From: Streptomyces sp. MMBL 11-1
GTDB taxonomy: Bacteria; Actinomycetota; Actinomycetes; Streptomycetales; Streptomycetaceae
Direction: 5' to 3'
DNA: 64,000 bases
Assembly (NCBI RefSeq): GCF_028622875.1
Contig: NZ_CP117709.1
Location: 7,319,001 to 7,383,000, forward strand
Shown: positions 25,100-33,636 of the stretch, one piece after another
How the letters are laid out: the number at the start of each line of letters is the position of its first letter
Position numbering within the stretch: the first letter of the stretch is position 1
Program-made: the position numbers and the translations under genes
Notes under the pieces: generated by a model
Database searches by the model: none
What the model saw: only the letters and a program-made list of their open reading frames with translations
Told to the model about the DNA's origin: nothing

Positions 25100-28000
25100 C
25101 TACCGGGAGCCCTCGGTCTCCGGCAGCAGCGGGGTCTGCACCTGAACCACACCCCTGCGTGTGATCAACTGAGCCCGTCCCGGCGGCAGTTGCCTCGGCT
25201 TGGTGTCGTTGAACAGATAGCCCTCCGACGGCGGGCAGGAAAGCAGCGCCGCGGGCGTGTTCACCTCCAGCAGACGGCGCAGCAGCGGGTCGTTCATCGC
25301 CCGCGACGCGCCGTTGGCGCTCCGTGCGACGATCAGGTGCAGCCCGAGCTCCGCGCCCTGGGCGAGGTAGTCGAGCAGCGGCCCGAAGTGGTTGCTCATG
25401 TTGCCGCCGGACACCATGTCGTAGTCGTCCACGACCAGGAACACCTGCGGACCGTTCCACCAGTCCCGCCGCTTCAGCTGTTCGGGCGAGACGTCCGCGC
25501 CGGGCAGGCGCTCCTTCATGGCCCGTGCGACGCCGTCCACCGCCTGCTTGAGCACGTCGACGGAGACGGCGTAGCCCAGCCGGTGCGACTCGGGGACGCT
25601 CTTCAGCAGCCCACGCCGGTAGTCGACCAGCATCACCCGGGCCTGGTCGGGGGTGTAGCGCTCGGTGAGCGCCTGGCAGACCGAGCGCAGCAGGTTGGTC
25701 TTGCCGGTCTCCGCGTCGCCCACCACCACCAGGTGCGCGCTCTGGGCGAAGTCGTGCCACATGACGCCGAGCTGATTGGCCTCCAGGCCCAGCGGCAGGC
25801 GCAGATCGCCGTCCGTGTCGACCTCGGCGGCGGGCAGCTCGGAGGGTTCCAGGATCGTGGGCAGCGTGCGGACCGCGGGCGCGGGCCGACCCTGCCAGTG
25901 CTCGGCCACACGGGCCACCGCGTCGGCGACGCCCGCCCCGAGGTCCGAGGCGCTGTCGCCGCCGTCCAGCCGGGGCAGAGCGGTGAGGAAGTGGTGCTGG
26001 GAATCGGTCATGCCGCGGCCGGGCGATCGGGGGACGGTCGCGGCGGCCCGCATATTGATCATGGAGTCCATGCTGTCGCCGAGCCGCAGTTCGAAGCGGG
26101 TGCCGAGCTGGTCCCGCAGCGCGGTGGGAATCTCCGACCAGCGCCCCGACGCGACGACGAGGTGCACCCCGTAGTTGAGGCCCCGCGCCGCCAGCGCGGT
26201 GAAGGTGTCCATGATGTCCATGAAGTCCTGGCGGACCGTGCCCCAGCCGTCGACGACGAGGAACACGTCGCCATACGGCTCATCGGGCATCTCGCCGGCG
26301 GCCCGGCGGGCACGCAGAGTCGCCATGGAGTCGATGCCCAGCTCGGAGAACTGCCGCTCGCGCCGGGCCACCAGCCCGTGCATCTCGGCCAGTGTGCGCT
26401 GGACCCGCTCCGGGTCCAGCCGCCCCGTCACCCCGCCCACATGGGGCAGGTCGAGGAGCGAACCGAGCGAGCCACCGCCGAAGTCCAGGCAGTAGAACTG
26501 GACTTCGCGCGGGGTGTGCGTCAGGGCGAGTGACATGATCAGGTCGCGTACGAGTGTGGACTTGCCGCTCTGCGGGCCACCCGCGATACCGATGTGCCCG
26601 CCCGCGCCCGACAGCTCGGCCACCAGGGGCTCGCGACTCTGGTCGAAGGGGCGGTCGATGATGCCCACCGGCACCGTCAGCTTCCCGTGCAGAGCGGTGT
26701 CCACGCTGGTGAGCCCCCGCCCGGGGTGCGGCTCCACCCCCATCAGCAGAACGTCCAGGGACAGCGGGCTGTCCAGCGGCGGCAGCCAGACCCGGTGCGC
26801 GGGCCTGCCGCCCTCCCGCATCCGGGAGACGGCCAGCGCGAGCAGGGACTCCTCGCTCTCCTCCACCACCGGCCGGGGGTCCGGGTCGGGAGCGGGGAGC
26901 CGGGGCGCGGTCCACTCCGTGCGGTAGGCGACCACCTGACCGGCGACGGCCGACGGTCCGACCCTGCGGACACCCTGGTAGGGCCCGGAGACGTACGCGG
27001 CCTTGAACCGGACCAGGGTCCCGGTGTCCTTCTTCAGGATGGCGCTGCCGGGCACCGAGGGCAGCTGATAGGCATCCGGTACGCCCAGGACGCCGCGGCT
27101 CTCCATCGAGGAGAACGTGCGCAGCGCGATCCGGTACGACAGGTGGGACTCCAACTGGGTCATCCGGCCCTCGTCCAGCCGCTGCGACGCGAGCAGCAGA
27201 TGCACGCCCAGGCTGCGGCCCAGCCGGCCCACCATCACGAACAGATCCATGAAGTCGCGGTGCGCGGAGAGAAGCTCGCTGAACTCGTCGACCACGACGA
27301 AGAGCGTCGGCAACGGCTCCAGTTCGGCCCCTGCGGCCCGCGCCGCCTCGTACTCGTACGCCGACGTGTAGTTCCCGGCGCTGCGCAACAGCTCCTGGCG
27401 GCGCATCAGTTCGCCGTGCAGCGCGTCCTGCATGCGCTCGACCAGGGAGGACTCGTCGGCGAGGTTGGTGATCACGGCGGAGGTGTGGGGCAGGCCGTCC
27501 AGGCCGAGGAAGGTGGCGCCGCCCTTGAAGTCGACCAGGACGAAGTTCAGCTTCTCCGAGGAGTGGGTGAGCGCCAAGGCCAGTACCAGGGTCCGCAGCA
27601 GTTCCGACTTGCCGGAGCCCGTCGCACCGATCAGCACGCCGTGCGGGCCCATCCCGCCCTGTGCCGCCTCCTTGATGTCCAGTTCCACCGGGGTGCCGTC
27701 ACCGGCGAGTCCCAGCGGCACGCGCAGCCTGGCCCGTTCGCCGCGGTCCTCGCGCACGGCGTCCAGATCGACGGTGTGCAGATCGGGGAGACCGAGCAGA
27801 GTGGTCAGCTGCACGTCAGAGGTGAGCGCCTCCCCGTTGTCCGTGGTGATGCCCATCCGGTACGGCGACATCAGCGCGGCCAGCGCCCTGGCCCGCCGGG
27901 GGCCCAGCACGTCCGGCCTGCCGAGCGCGGACACGGTCTCCTTGCCCGAACGGTCGGTGCTGACCAGCTCGAGCCGCTGCCGCCCGATCCGCAGCCGCAG

Positions 28001-29071
28001 TGTGTGGCGGGACTGACGCCAGGGCAGGGACCCGGCCACGTCCAGGGTCACCACGTTGCGGTAGCCGTCGGTGGCCAGCCGGGAGTCGGCGGGGGTGCGT
28101 GCGCTGTCCAGCACCACGACGCAGTAGGGCTCCTCGGCGCTGGGAGCGGCGTCCGCCTCGAAGGCGGGCCGGCCGGTCAACTCCTCGCCGAGCAGGGATT
28201 CGAGACCCATCACGGAGTCGGTGACCAGCCGCACGGGGCCGCCGCCGTCGACGTCCGTCGGGTGCTGGGCGTGGGGCAGCCACTTCACCCACTCCCAGGA
28301 GCCCCGGCGGTCGTGGTCCGCCAGCACCACGATCCGCAGGTCCTGGGGCGCGTGGAACACGCTCAACTGGGCCAGCAGGGCCCGGACCATCCCGTGCGCG
28401 GCCTCCTCCTCGGCCTGGAGCAGGACACGGGCGTAGGTGCGCAGATAGACCGCGACCGGCTGGTCGGGCACCGTGCCGTAGGCCTTGATGAAGCGTCGCA
28501 GGGCGTGCGCGGACAGCGGCTCCAGGTCCTCGACCGGCTTGGTACTCAACGGCGTCAGTTTCGTGGCCAGTTGCTGTTCGCCCACCGCGATCCGCACCTC
28601 GGCGAAGTCCGCGTGCGCCGCTCGACGCTCCCAGAGCCTGGACGTCGGCACCAGGCCCCACAGGGACAGCGGGTCCGGGTGGGACCACGCCTGCGCCTCC
28701 CGCTGCTGGGTGATCACCTTGCGGACGCGCCTGCGGCTGATCGACAGGTACCGCATGTAGTCGCGCCGCTCGCCGAGCAGCGCCCGCTTGCGGTCCCCGG
28801 ACGCCCGGACGATCTGCGACACCAACATGCCGACGGCCGACAGTGCCATGAGTCCGATGGCGACGTACATCATGGGGCCGCCACCGCTGCCGGGGCGAAG
28901 GAAGATGAGCACCATGCCGAGCGAACTGAGCGCCATCGGCATGTACGTGATCATGTTGCCCATCGCGCTCTGCGTCTCCGGCACCGTGGGCGGCTCCTGG
29001 AGGCTCAGTTCGCCTTGGGGCATCTCGGGGCCAAGACGCCGGGGAGGCCTCTTGAAGAGGACCACGCTCAA
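25100..29071 (-). CDS. eccC: EccC, FtsK/SpoIIIE-type ATPase of T7SS
   Basis: 1323 aa. Two transmembrane helices near the N-terminus (about residues 35-90) anchor it. Three FtsK/SpoIIIE ATPase domains follow in a single chain: Walker A GATGSGKS with Lys488, GGPQSGKS with Lys837, and GDAETGKT with Lys1124. The Walker B strands are LNFVLVDF, VFLVVDGW and VFLVVDDYD. EccC recognises substrates and powers export. The start is TTG at 29071 (M-S-V-V-L-F), chosen because AGGAAGG lies 9 nt upstream. The open frame continues to 30751, but that part overlaps eccD on the other strand and is low-complexity shadow. It is transcribed divergently from eccD. Confidence 0.95.
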   Translation of the reverse strand: MSVVLFKRPPRRLGPEMPQGELSLQEPPTVPETQSAMGNMITYMPMALSSLGMVLIFLRPGSGGGPMMYVAIGLMALSAVGMLVSQIVRASGDRKRALLGERRDYMRYLSISRRRVRKVITQQREAQAWSHPDPLSLWGLVPTSRLWERRAAHADFAEVRIAVGEQQLATKLTPLSTKPVEDLEPLSAHALRRFIKAYGTVPDQPVAVYLRTYARVLLQAEEEAAHGMVRALLAQLSVFHAPQDLRIVVLADHDRRGSWEWVKWLPHAQHPTDVDGGGPVRLVTDSVMGLESLLGEELTGRPAFEADAAPSAEEPYCVVVLDSARTPADSRLATDGYRNVVTLDVAGSLPWRQSRHTLRLRIGRQRLELVSTDRSGKETVSALGRPDVLGPRRARALAALMSPYRMGITTDNGEALTSDVQLTTLLGLPDLHTVDLDAVREDRGERARLRVPLGLAGDGTPVELDIKEAAQGGMGPHGVLIGATGSGKSELLRTLVLALALTHSSEKLNFVLVDFKGGATFLGLDGLPHTSAVITNLADESSLVERMQDALHGELMRRQELLRSAGNYTSAYEYEAARAAGAELEPLPTLFVVVDEFSELLSAHRDFMDLFVMVGRLGRSLGVHLLLASQRLDEGRMTQLESHLSYRIALRTFSSMESRGVLGVPDAYQLPSVPGSAILKKDTGTLVRFKAAYVSGPYQGVRRVGPSAVAGQVVAYRTEWTAPRLPAPDPDPRPVVEESEESLLALAVSRMREGGRPAHRVWLPPLDSPLSLDVLLMGVEPHPGRGLTSVDTALHGKLTVPVGIIDRPFDQSREPLVAELSGAGGHIGIAGGPQSGKSTLVRDLIMSLALTHTPREVQFYCLDFGGGSLGSLLDLPHVGGVTGRLDPERVQRTLAEMHGLVARRERQFSELGIDSMATLRARRAAGEMPDEPYGDVFLVVDGWGTVRQDFMDIMDTFTALAARGLNYGVHLVVASGRWSEIPTALRDQLGTRFELRLGDSMDSMINMRAAATVPRSPGRGMTDSQHHFLTALPRLDGGDSASDLGAGVADAVARVAEHWQGRPAPAVRTLPTILEPSELPAAEVDTDGDLRLPLGLEANQLGVMWHDFAQSAHLVVVGDAETGKTNLLRSVCQALTERYTPDQARVMLVDYRRGLLKSVPESHRLGYAVSVDVLKQAVDGVARAMKERLPGADVSPEQLKRRDWWNGPQVFLVVDDYDMVSGGNMSNHFGPLLDYLAQGAELGLHLIVARSANGASRAMNDPLLRRLLEVNTPAALLSCPPSEGYLFNDTKPRQLPPGRAQLITRRGVVQVQTPLLPETEGSR

Positions 29072-29275
29072 AGGGAATCGCCTTCCTGGGGGTGTCGACG
29101 GTCGCCGGAACGCGTCTTCCGGGTGACAGGAAAACAGACGCTCCGGGTACGGCCGACGGTGCGGGAGTGCAGGCCGGAGCGGGCGGGACGCGGCCGCTGT
29201 TCCCGGCGGCACCCCACAACGTACAGACTGCACGCACAAGTTAATGTGATCAATCTGACCGCGTCGACCACTGTC
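29072..29275. promoter_or_regulatory. Divergent promoter region between eccC and eccD
   Basis: These 204 bp separate the eccC start (minus) and the eccD start (plus). An AT-richer patch at 29237-29256 (caagttaatgtgatcaat) stands out from the G+C-rich surroundings and is the likely promoter core for one or both directions. I cannot assign exact hexamers. Confidence 0.45.
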
Positions 29276-30679
29276 ATGGAAGGCGATGAAACGCGCTTGA
29301 CCGACATTTCCGCGGCACCTCTGTGCCGCCTCACGGTGCTGACGCCCGATCGCTCCGTGGAACTCGCCGTACCGTCCGACATCGTGCTCGCCGACCTCAT
29401 GCCGACCATCGTCGACCACGGGGGCGCCGACCTCTACGAACGTGGCGCCCAGGCGGGCGGCTGGGTCCTGCAACGGCTGGGCCAGGAACCCCTCGACGAC
29501 GAGAACACCCTCGGCGACCTCGGCCTGCACGACGGCGAGACGGTGCACCTGCGGCTGCGGGGGGACGCACTCCCCGAGATCCACTACGACGACCTCGTGG
29601 ACGGACTCTCCACCCGGCTGAGGGAACGCCCCGACTCCTGGCGGCCCGTGTGGTCGCACCACCTCATGACCGGTCTCGCCCTGAGCGCCCTCGCCACGGG
29701 GCTGCTGCTCCTGCTGCTGCCCGGGCCCCCGGGCCTCAGGGCGGTCATCGCCGCGGCGACCGCGGTCCTCCTGCTGGCCGGTGCGGCGGCCGCCTCCCGG
29801 GCGGTCGGCGATGTCGGCGCGGGCGGTGCGCTCGGCGCGGCGGCCATTCCCTTCTTCGCCCTGACCGGCGCCCTGGTGCCCCAAGGCGCCGCGTCCGACG
29901 CGGAACTGGGCGCACGTCTGCTGGCGGGCTGCTCCGCGGCGGCCGGCGCCGCCGTGCTCGCGCTGGCCGCTGTCGGGGCGTGCGCCCCGCTGTTCCTGGC
30001 CGCCGCCCTGGCCGCCGTCCTCGGCGCCGTCGCGGGAGCGGTCATGCTCTTCGGCGTCCCCGTGACCGGCACCGCCGCGCCGCTGATCCTGGCGATCGTC
30101 CTGCTGGGGAACTTCCTGCCGTCGCTGGCGTTCCGTCTGTCCGGTCTGAAGGTGCCGCTGCTGCCCACCAACGCGGGGCAGCTCCAGGAGGGCATCGAGC
30201 CCACCCCCGACGAGCGGATCGCCGCCCGCGGAGCCGTTGCCGACGGCTATCTCACCGGCCTCTACGGTGCCACCGGCCTGGTCGCCGCGGGCTGCCTCAC
30301 AACCCTGGCGCTCGAGACGTCCTGGGCGCCGCTGACCCTGGCCGCGGTCCTGTGCGCGCTGATGTTCACGCACGCGCGGGGGATCGGCGGCGCCTGGCAG
30401 CGCCTCGCCGTCGTCCTGCCCGCCGCCTACGGTTCCCTGGCCCTGGTGGTGCAGCTCGTCCTGCGTACCGACGAGGGCTCCCGGCCGCTGCTGCTCGCCG
30501 GTCTGCTGGCCGTCGCCGCGGTGCTCGCGATCACGGGCTGGACGCTTCCCGGCCGCCGCCTGGTGCCCTACTGGGGTCGCGCGGTCGACCTGCTCCAACT
30601 GCTCTTCGCCATCGCCCTCGTCCCGCTGGCCCTGCTCGTCGCCGGTCTCTACGGGTATCTGCGGGGCCTCAACAGCTGA
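29276..30679 (+). CDS. eccD: EccD, polytopic membrane channel subunit of T7SS
   Basis: 467 aa. The N-terminal ubiquitin-like (YukD/EccD) domain spans about residues 15-105 (CRLTVLTPDRSVELAVPSD ... LRLRG). About 11 transmembrane helices follow from residue 130 to the end, with the family-like cytosolic loop FRLSGLKVPLLP between helices. EccD forms the export channel with EccB and EccC. The start is uncertain. ATG 29276 lacks a ribosome site, while TTG 29297 (M-T-D-I-S) lies 13 nt after GGAAGG at 29278-29283. It is divergent from eccC, and eccB follows 116 bp downstream on the same strand. Confidence 0.92.
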   Translation: MEGDETRLTDISAAPLCRLTVLTPDRSVELAVPSDIVLADLMPTIVDHGGADLYERGAQAGGWVLQRLGQEPLDDENTLGDLGLHDGETVHLRLRGDALPEIHYDDLVDGLSTRLRERPDSWRPVWSHHLMTGLALSALATGLLLLLLPGPPGLRAVIAAATAVLLLAGAAAASRAVGDVGAGGALGAAAIPFFALTGALVPQGAASDAELGARLLAGCSAAAGAAVLALAAVGACAPLFLAAALAAVLGAVAGAVMLFGVPVTGTAAPLILAIVLLGNFLPSLAFRLSGLKVPLLPTNAGQLQEGIEPTPDERIAARGAVADGYLTGLYGATGLVAAGCLTTLALETSWAPLTLAAVLCALMFTHARGIGGAWQRLAVVLPAAYGSLALVVQLVLRTDEGSRPLLLAGLLAVAAVLAITGWTLPGRRLVPYWGRAVDLLQLLFAIALVPLALLVAGLYGYLRGLNS

Positions 30680-30795
30680 GCCGACGCTCCGGCGTCCGCT
30701 GCCGGAAAGCCGGAAGATCCCGGGGGCCGAGGCGCAGAGCCCCGGACCCACGGGCCCTCGCGCGCCGGGCCGACGCCCGGTCGGAAAGGCAAGGA

Positions 30796-32241
30796 ATGCA
30801 GTCCAGGCGGGACCAGGTCCACGCGCACATGTTCGTCATGAGCCGGCTGTCACTGGGAATGCTCCGGGACGACCCGGACGCCCCCGAGTCGGCCCACCGG
30901 CGGACCACGAAGGGGTTCGTCATCGGTCTCGTGGTCGCGGCGCTGGCCGCGCTCGTCGTCGCGGTGTACGGGCTGGTGGTGCCCGGCGGTTCGAACGCGT
31001 GGAAGGCCACCGGAACGCTGGTGATCGACGAACGTTCGGGCGCCCGCTACCTCACCCTCGACGGAGTCCTCCACCCGGTCCTGAACGAGACCTCCGCCCG
31101 GCTGCTGGCGGGCGACCGGATGAAGGCCGTGAGCGTGGAGCCGGCCTCCATCGAGGACGCGCCGCGCGGTGCGACCGTGGGCATCGTCGGCGCACCGGAT
31201 CCGCTGCCGCGGGCGGACTTGCTCAGTCGCGAGGCCTGGTCGGTGTGCGCCACCCGGCCCGACGCCGCCGAGGCCCCCCTGCTCACCCTGGCCGTCGGTC
31301 AGTCCGCCAAGGGCAGGCCCGTCGCCTCGGACCGCGCCACTCTGGTCCGTTCCGTCCCGGGCGATGACACCTACCTCCTCTGGCACGGCACCCGGCTACG
31401 GCTGAGCACCGCGAACTACGCGCTCCAAGCGCTGGGTTACGACCCGGGCGGGGCGTACCCGGTACCCGACGCCTTCCTCAACGCGCTGCCCCCGGGCCCG
31501 GACCTGGCGGTGCCGGAGGTGGCCCGGCGCGGCAAGGCGGGCCCGACGCTGGCAGGGCGCCCGACACGGATCGGGCAGCTCTTCGAAGGTCCCGGCGGCC
31601 GCTATCTGTTGACGGAGAGCGGGCTGACCGAGGTCACCGCACTGGAGGAGGCGCTGTTGAAGGGCGACCCGCGTACCCAGCGGACGGCCTACGACGGCGA
31701 GACGGTGGTTCTTCCCACGATCGGTCCGGACGATCTGGCACGCCATCAGGACCCCAAGCCGACCCGGCTCGTCGGGGCCGGCGGAGGTAACGTGCCGACC
31801 GGTCTGCCCACGCCCAGCCCCGTCGGCGCGGGCGAGGGCGTCTGCGCCGTCGTCGGCAGTGCGGACGGCAGGCCGACGGTCTCGGTCGTCCTGCCCCGCG
31901 CGGCTTCGGTGAGCGGCCGTCCGGTCTCCAACCAGCCCGGGATCTCGGTGGGTTCCGGAGCAGCGGACCTGTTCGCGGTGCGTCCGGGAGGCGGAGCGCT
32001 CGTCACGGCGCTCTCCTCCGCGGGGACGGCCACGGCGCACTACCTGGTGACGGAGTCGGGCGCCAAGTACCCGGTACCCGGGGGCGAGAAGGGGCTCCAG
32101 CGGCTCGGATACGGAGTGGATCGGTCCGTGCCCGTCCCCTCGGGGGTCCTCGGGATGCTCGCCTCCGGACCCGCGCTCGACGGAACGGCCTTGTTGGAGC
32201 GAGGACTCGTGGAGGCGTCGCGGAGCACGGCGCCCCGATAG
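30796..32241 (+). CDS. eccB: EccB, membrane-anchored periplasm-type subunit of T7SS
   Basis: 481 aa. It has the standard EccB order: a cytosolic N-terminal segment MQSRRDQVHAHMF with SRLSLGML, one transmembrane helix (about residues 45-66), and a large extracytoplasmic domain built of EccB-type repeats. VIDERSGARYLTLDGVLHPV, LLTESGLTEVT and LVTESGAKYPVPGGE each mark a repeat. Two cysteines (in SVCATR and EGVCAVV) probably form the conserved disulfide. The start is ATG 30796, with AAAGG at 30785-30789. It is in one transcription unit with eccD. Confidence 0.95.
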   Translation: MQSRRDQVHAHMFVMSRLSLGMLRDDPDAPESAHRRTTKGFVIGLVVAALAALVVAVYGLVVPGGSNAWKATGTLVIDERSGARYLTLDGVLHPVLNETSARLLAGDRMKAVSVEPASIEDAPRGATVGIVGAPDPLPRADLLSREAWSVCATRPDAAEAPLLTLAVGQSAKGRPVASDRATLVRSVPGDDTYLLWHGTRLRLSTANYALQALGYDPGGAYPVPDAFLNALPPGPDLAVPEVARRGKAGPTLAGRPTRIGQLFEGPGGRYLLTESGLTEVTALEEALLKGDPRTQRTAYDGETVVLPTIGPDDLARHQDPKPTRLVGAGGGNVPTGLPTPSPVGAGEGVCAVVGSADGRPTVSVVLPRAASVSGRPVSNQPGISVGSGAADLFAVRPGGGALVTALSSAGTATAHYLVTESGAKYPVPGGEKGLQRLGYGVDRSVPVPSGVLGMLASGPALDGTALLERGLVEASRSTAPR

Positions 32242-32503
32242 TCGATTCGCCCGCCGGTGAGAAGAATTGAGGTTTCTCTGAGGAAGGGCGAGCCGAGGGA
32301 TACAGGCCTTCTACGGCATTCGCGCAGCTCACGGCCGTATCGAAGAGGAACGCTCAGATTGTCGGGGAGCACAGGTGCCAATACCCCGGGCGGCGTATTA
32401 ACCTGATCATCCGTCGGCTACCGGAGGGCGTGATTCCCGGTGCGGTCCGGCTGCCGTGCACCTGTGGTGCCGTCGTGTTGCCCCAGCGTCCAGGAGGACT
32501 CCC
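32242..32503 (+). other. Intergenic region before the esx-like genes
   Basis: 262 bp without a gene. It has a less G+C-rich patch around 32391-32410 (cggcgtattaacctgatcat) that may hold a promoter for the esx-like operon, and AGGAGG at 32492-32497 serving the next start. No hairpin terminator for eccB is evident. Confidence 0.4.
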
Positions 32504-32851
32504 ATGACTGATGTCTCCGGTTTCAACGTCAATTCGGCCGACGGTCTGTCCAACGACGAAACAGCGATGCTGGAGACACTGAAGACGTTGGACCAGCATC
32601 TTCGCGACATGGATGAGGCCGGCCGCAAGGTCAGGGCCATCCAGGGTCAGGTCCGGGCCGCATACCAGGCGGTTTCCTCCGAGACCCACGCGGCCGGCAT
32701 CGACGAGTGGCTCAGGACGCATGCCCGGGTCATGGAGCGTACGCAGTTCTTCCGCGAGGGCACCGCGATGGCCAACCGGCTTCTCGGGGACGCGGAGCAC
32801 GAGGCGAACTCCTACGCCGCCGGCATCTCCGGCATGATCAACCCCGGGTGA
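32504..32851 (+). CDS. Small ESX/WXG100-superfamily-like protein
   Basis: 115 aa, all alpha-helical by composition, with no signal peptide and no cysteine. It fits a WXG100-superfamily helical hairpin, although the central turn has EWL instead of WxG. The C-terminus reads LGDAEHEANSYAAGISG. The protein at 36918 ends with a similar DAENDANHIAAG, so these two are probably paralogous partners or substrates. ATG 32504 has AGGAGG 6 nt upstream. It is the first gene of the run that leads to the giant toxin. A role as secreted substrate or co-secretion partner is inference from size and place. Confidence 0.7.
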   Translation: MTDVSGFNVNSADGLSNDETAMLETLKTLDQHLRDMDEAGRKVRAIQGQVRAAYQAVSSETHAAGIDEWLRTHARVMERTQFFREGTAMANRLLGDAEHEANSYAAGISGMINPG

Positions 32852-32917
32852 CTTTCTCCGTGCGTCTCTCCGCAGTTCGTTCCCCGTTCTCTTAACGCCT
32901 CATGAGGAGTTCCGCCA

Positions 32918-33217
32918 ATGTCTGTCAAGATCAGCCACCAAGGGGTCCAGGACGCCGTCAGGAACATGGACGCGGCCCAGCGGGAGATGAAGGAGGCGCT
33001 CGCGTGGATGGAGAAGAACTTCGGCTCCCTGCGCGACACCCTGAGCGGTCAGACCCGTACCTCCTGGGAGGATTTCCAGGCTGAGCTGGCCAAGATCAAG
33101 CTTCAGCTCGACGAGCAGTACGGCGTCGCCCGGACCACTCTCCAGCGCATGCACGCCCGGCAGATCGACGGCGACCTCGACGGCGGCCGTGGCCTGAACA
33201 ACCTCCAGGGCAGCTGA
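32918..33217 (+). CDS. WXG100-like small secreted protein (EsxB-like)
   Basis: 99 aa, the classic WXG100 size, predicted as two amphipathic helices joined by a turn. The turn holds Trp as SWEDF (W-E-D), so it is a W-x-D variant of the WxG motif, flanked by the typical helical blocks MDAAQREMKEALAWMEKNF and AELAKIKLQLDEQY. It has no signal peptide. GAGGAG lies 9 nt before ATG 32918. A classic C-terminal YxxxD/E export signal is not visible, so it may rely on a partner for targeting. Confidence 0.78.
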   Translation: MSVKISHQGVQDAVRNMDAAQREMKEALAWMEKNFGSLRDTLSGQTRTSWEDFQAELAKIKLQLDEQYGVARTTLQRMHARQIDGDLDGGRGLNNLQGS

Positions 33218-33254
33218 CCCGACCGATCGAGTCCGACTTCCGCGAGGAGCGAGC

Positions 33255-33632
33255 ATGGCCAGCGACGAGACCCCGGGCGACATCTTCCAGTCGACCGAGG
33301 GCGTCTATCTCAGGTACGCCAACCAGGAGATTCCCAGGTTCCGCCGCGATATCACGGTCAAGGCGGAGTACGTGAGCCTGGGGTCGAAGATTCCGCTGGC
33401 GGTCGGCCTCCCCGAGAAGTGCGCGCAGGCGAAGGCACTGGAAGGCCAGTTGGAGGCGTACCGCACCAGCATGCGGACCCGGTACGACACGGCCGTCACG
33501 CTCATGAACAACCTCTCCGCGAGCCTGCGTGACGTGGAGACCAAGCACAAGGACGCCGAGGACGACTCCACGAGCATCGGCGGCACCCTCGTCGAGGAGT
33601 TCTCCGAGATCCTGACCCCGAAGGGCAAGTGA
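33255..33632 (+). CDS. Small helical T7SS-locus protein of unknown function
   Basis: 125 aa, soluble and mostly helical. It has one Cys (LPEKCAQAKALEG) and a charged C-terminus (LTPKGK). Its size and place between a WXG100-like gene and the Gly-rich protein suggest a co-secreted partner or chaperone of the latter. I do not recognise the family. ATG 33255 has GAGGAG 6 nt upstream. The next gene starts 4 nt after its stop. Confidence 0.65.
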   Translation: MASDETPGDIFQSTEGVYLRYANQEIPRFRRDITVKAEYVSLGSKIPLAVGLPEKCAQAKALEGQLEAYRTSMRTRYDTAVTLMNNLSASLRDVETKHKDAEDDSTSIGGTLVEEFSEILTPKGK

Positions 33633-33636
33633 GACC

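Noticed and set aside
29072..30751. Upstream extension of the eccC frame to 30751
   Set aside because: It would overlap eccD completely. The TTG at 29071 has a good ribosome site and gives the family-typical beginning.
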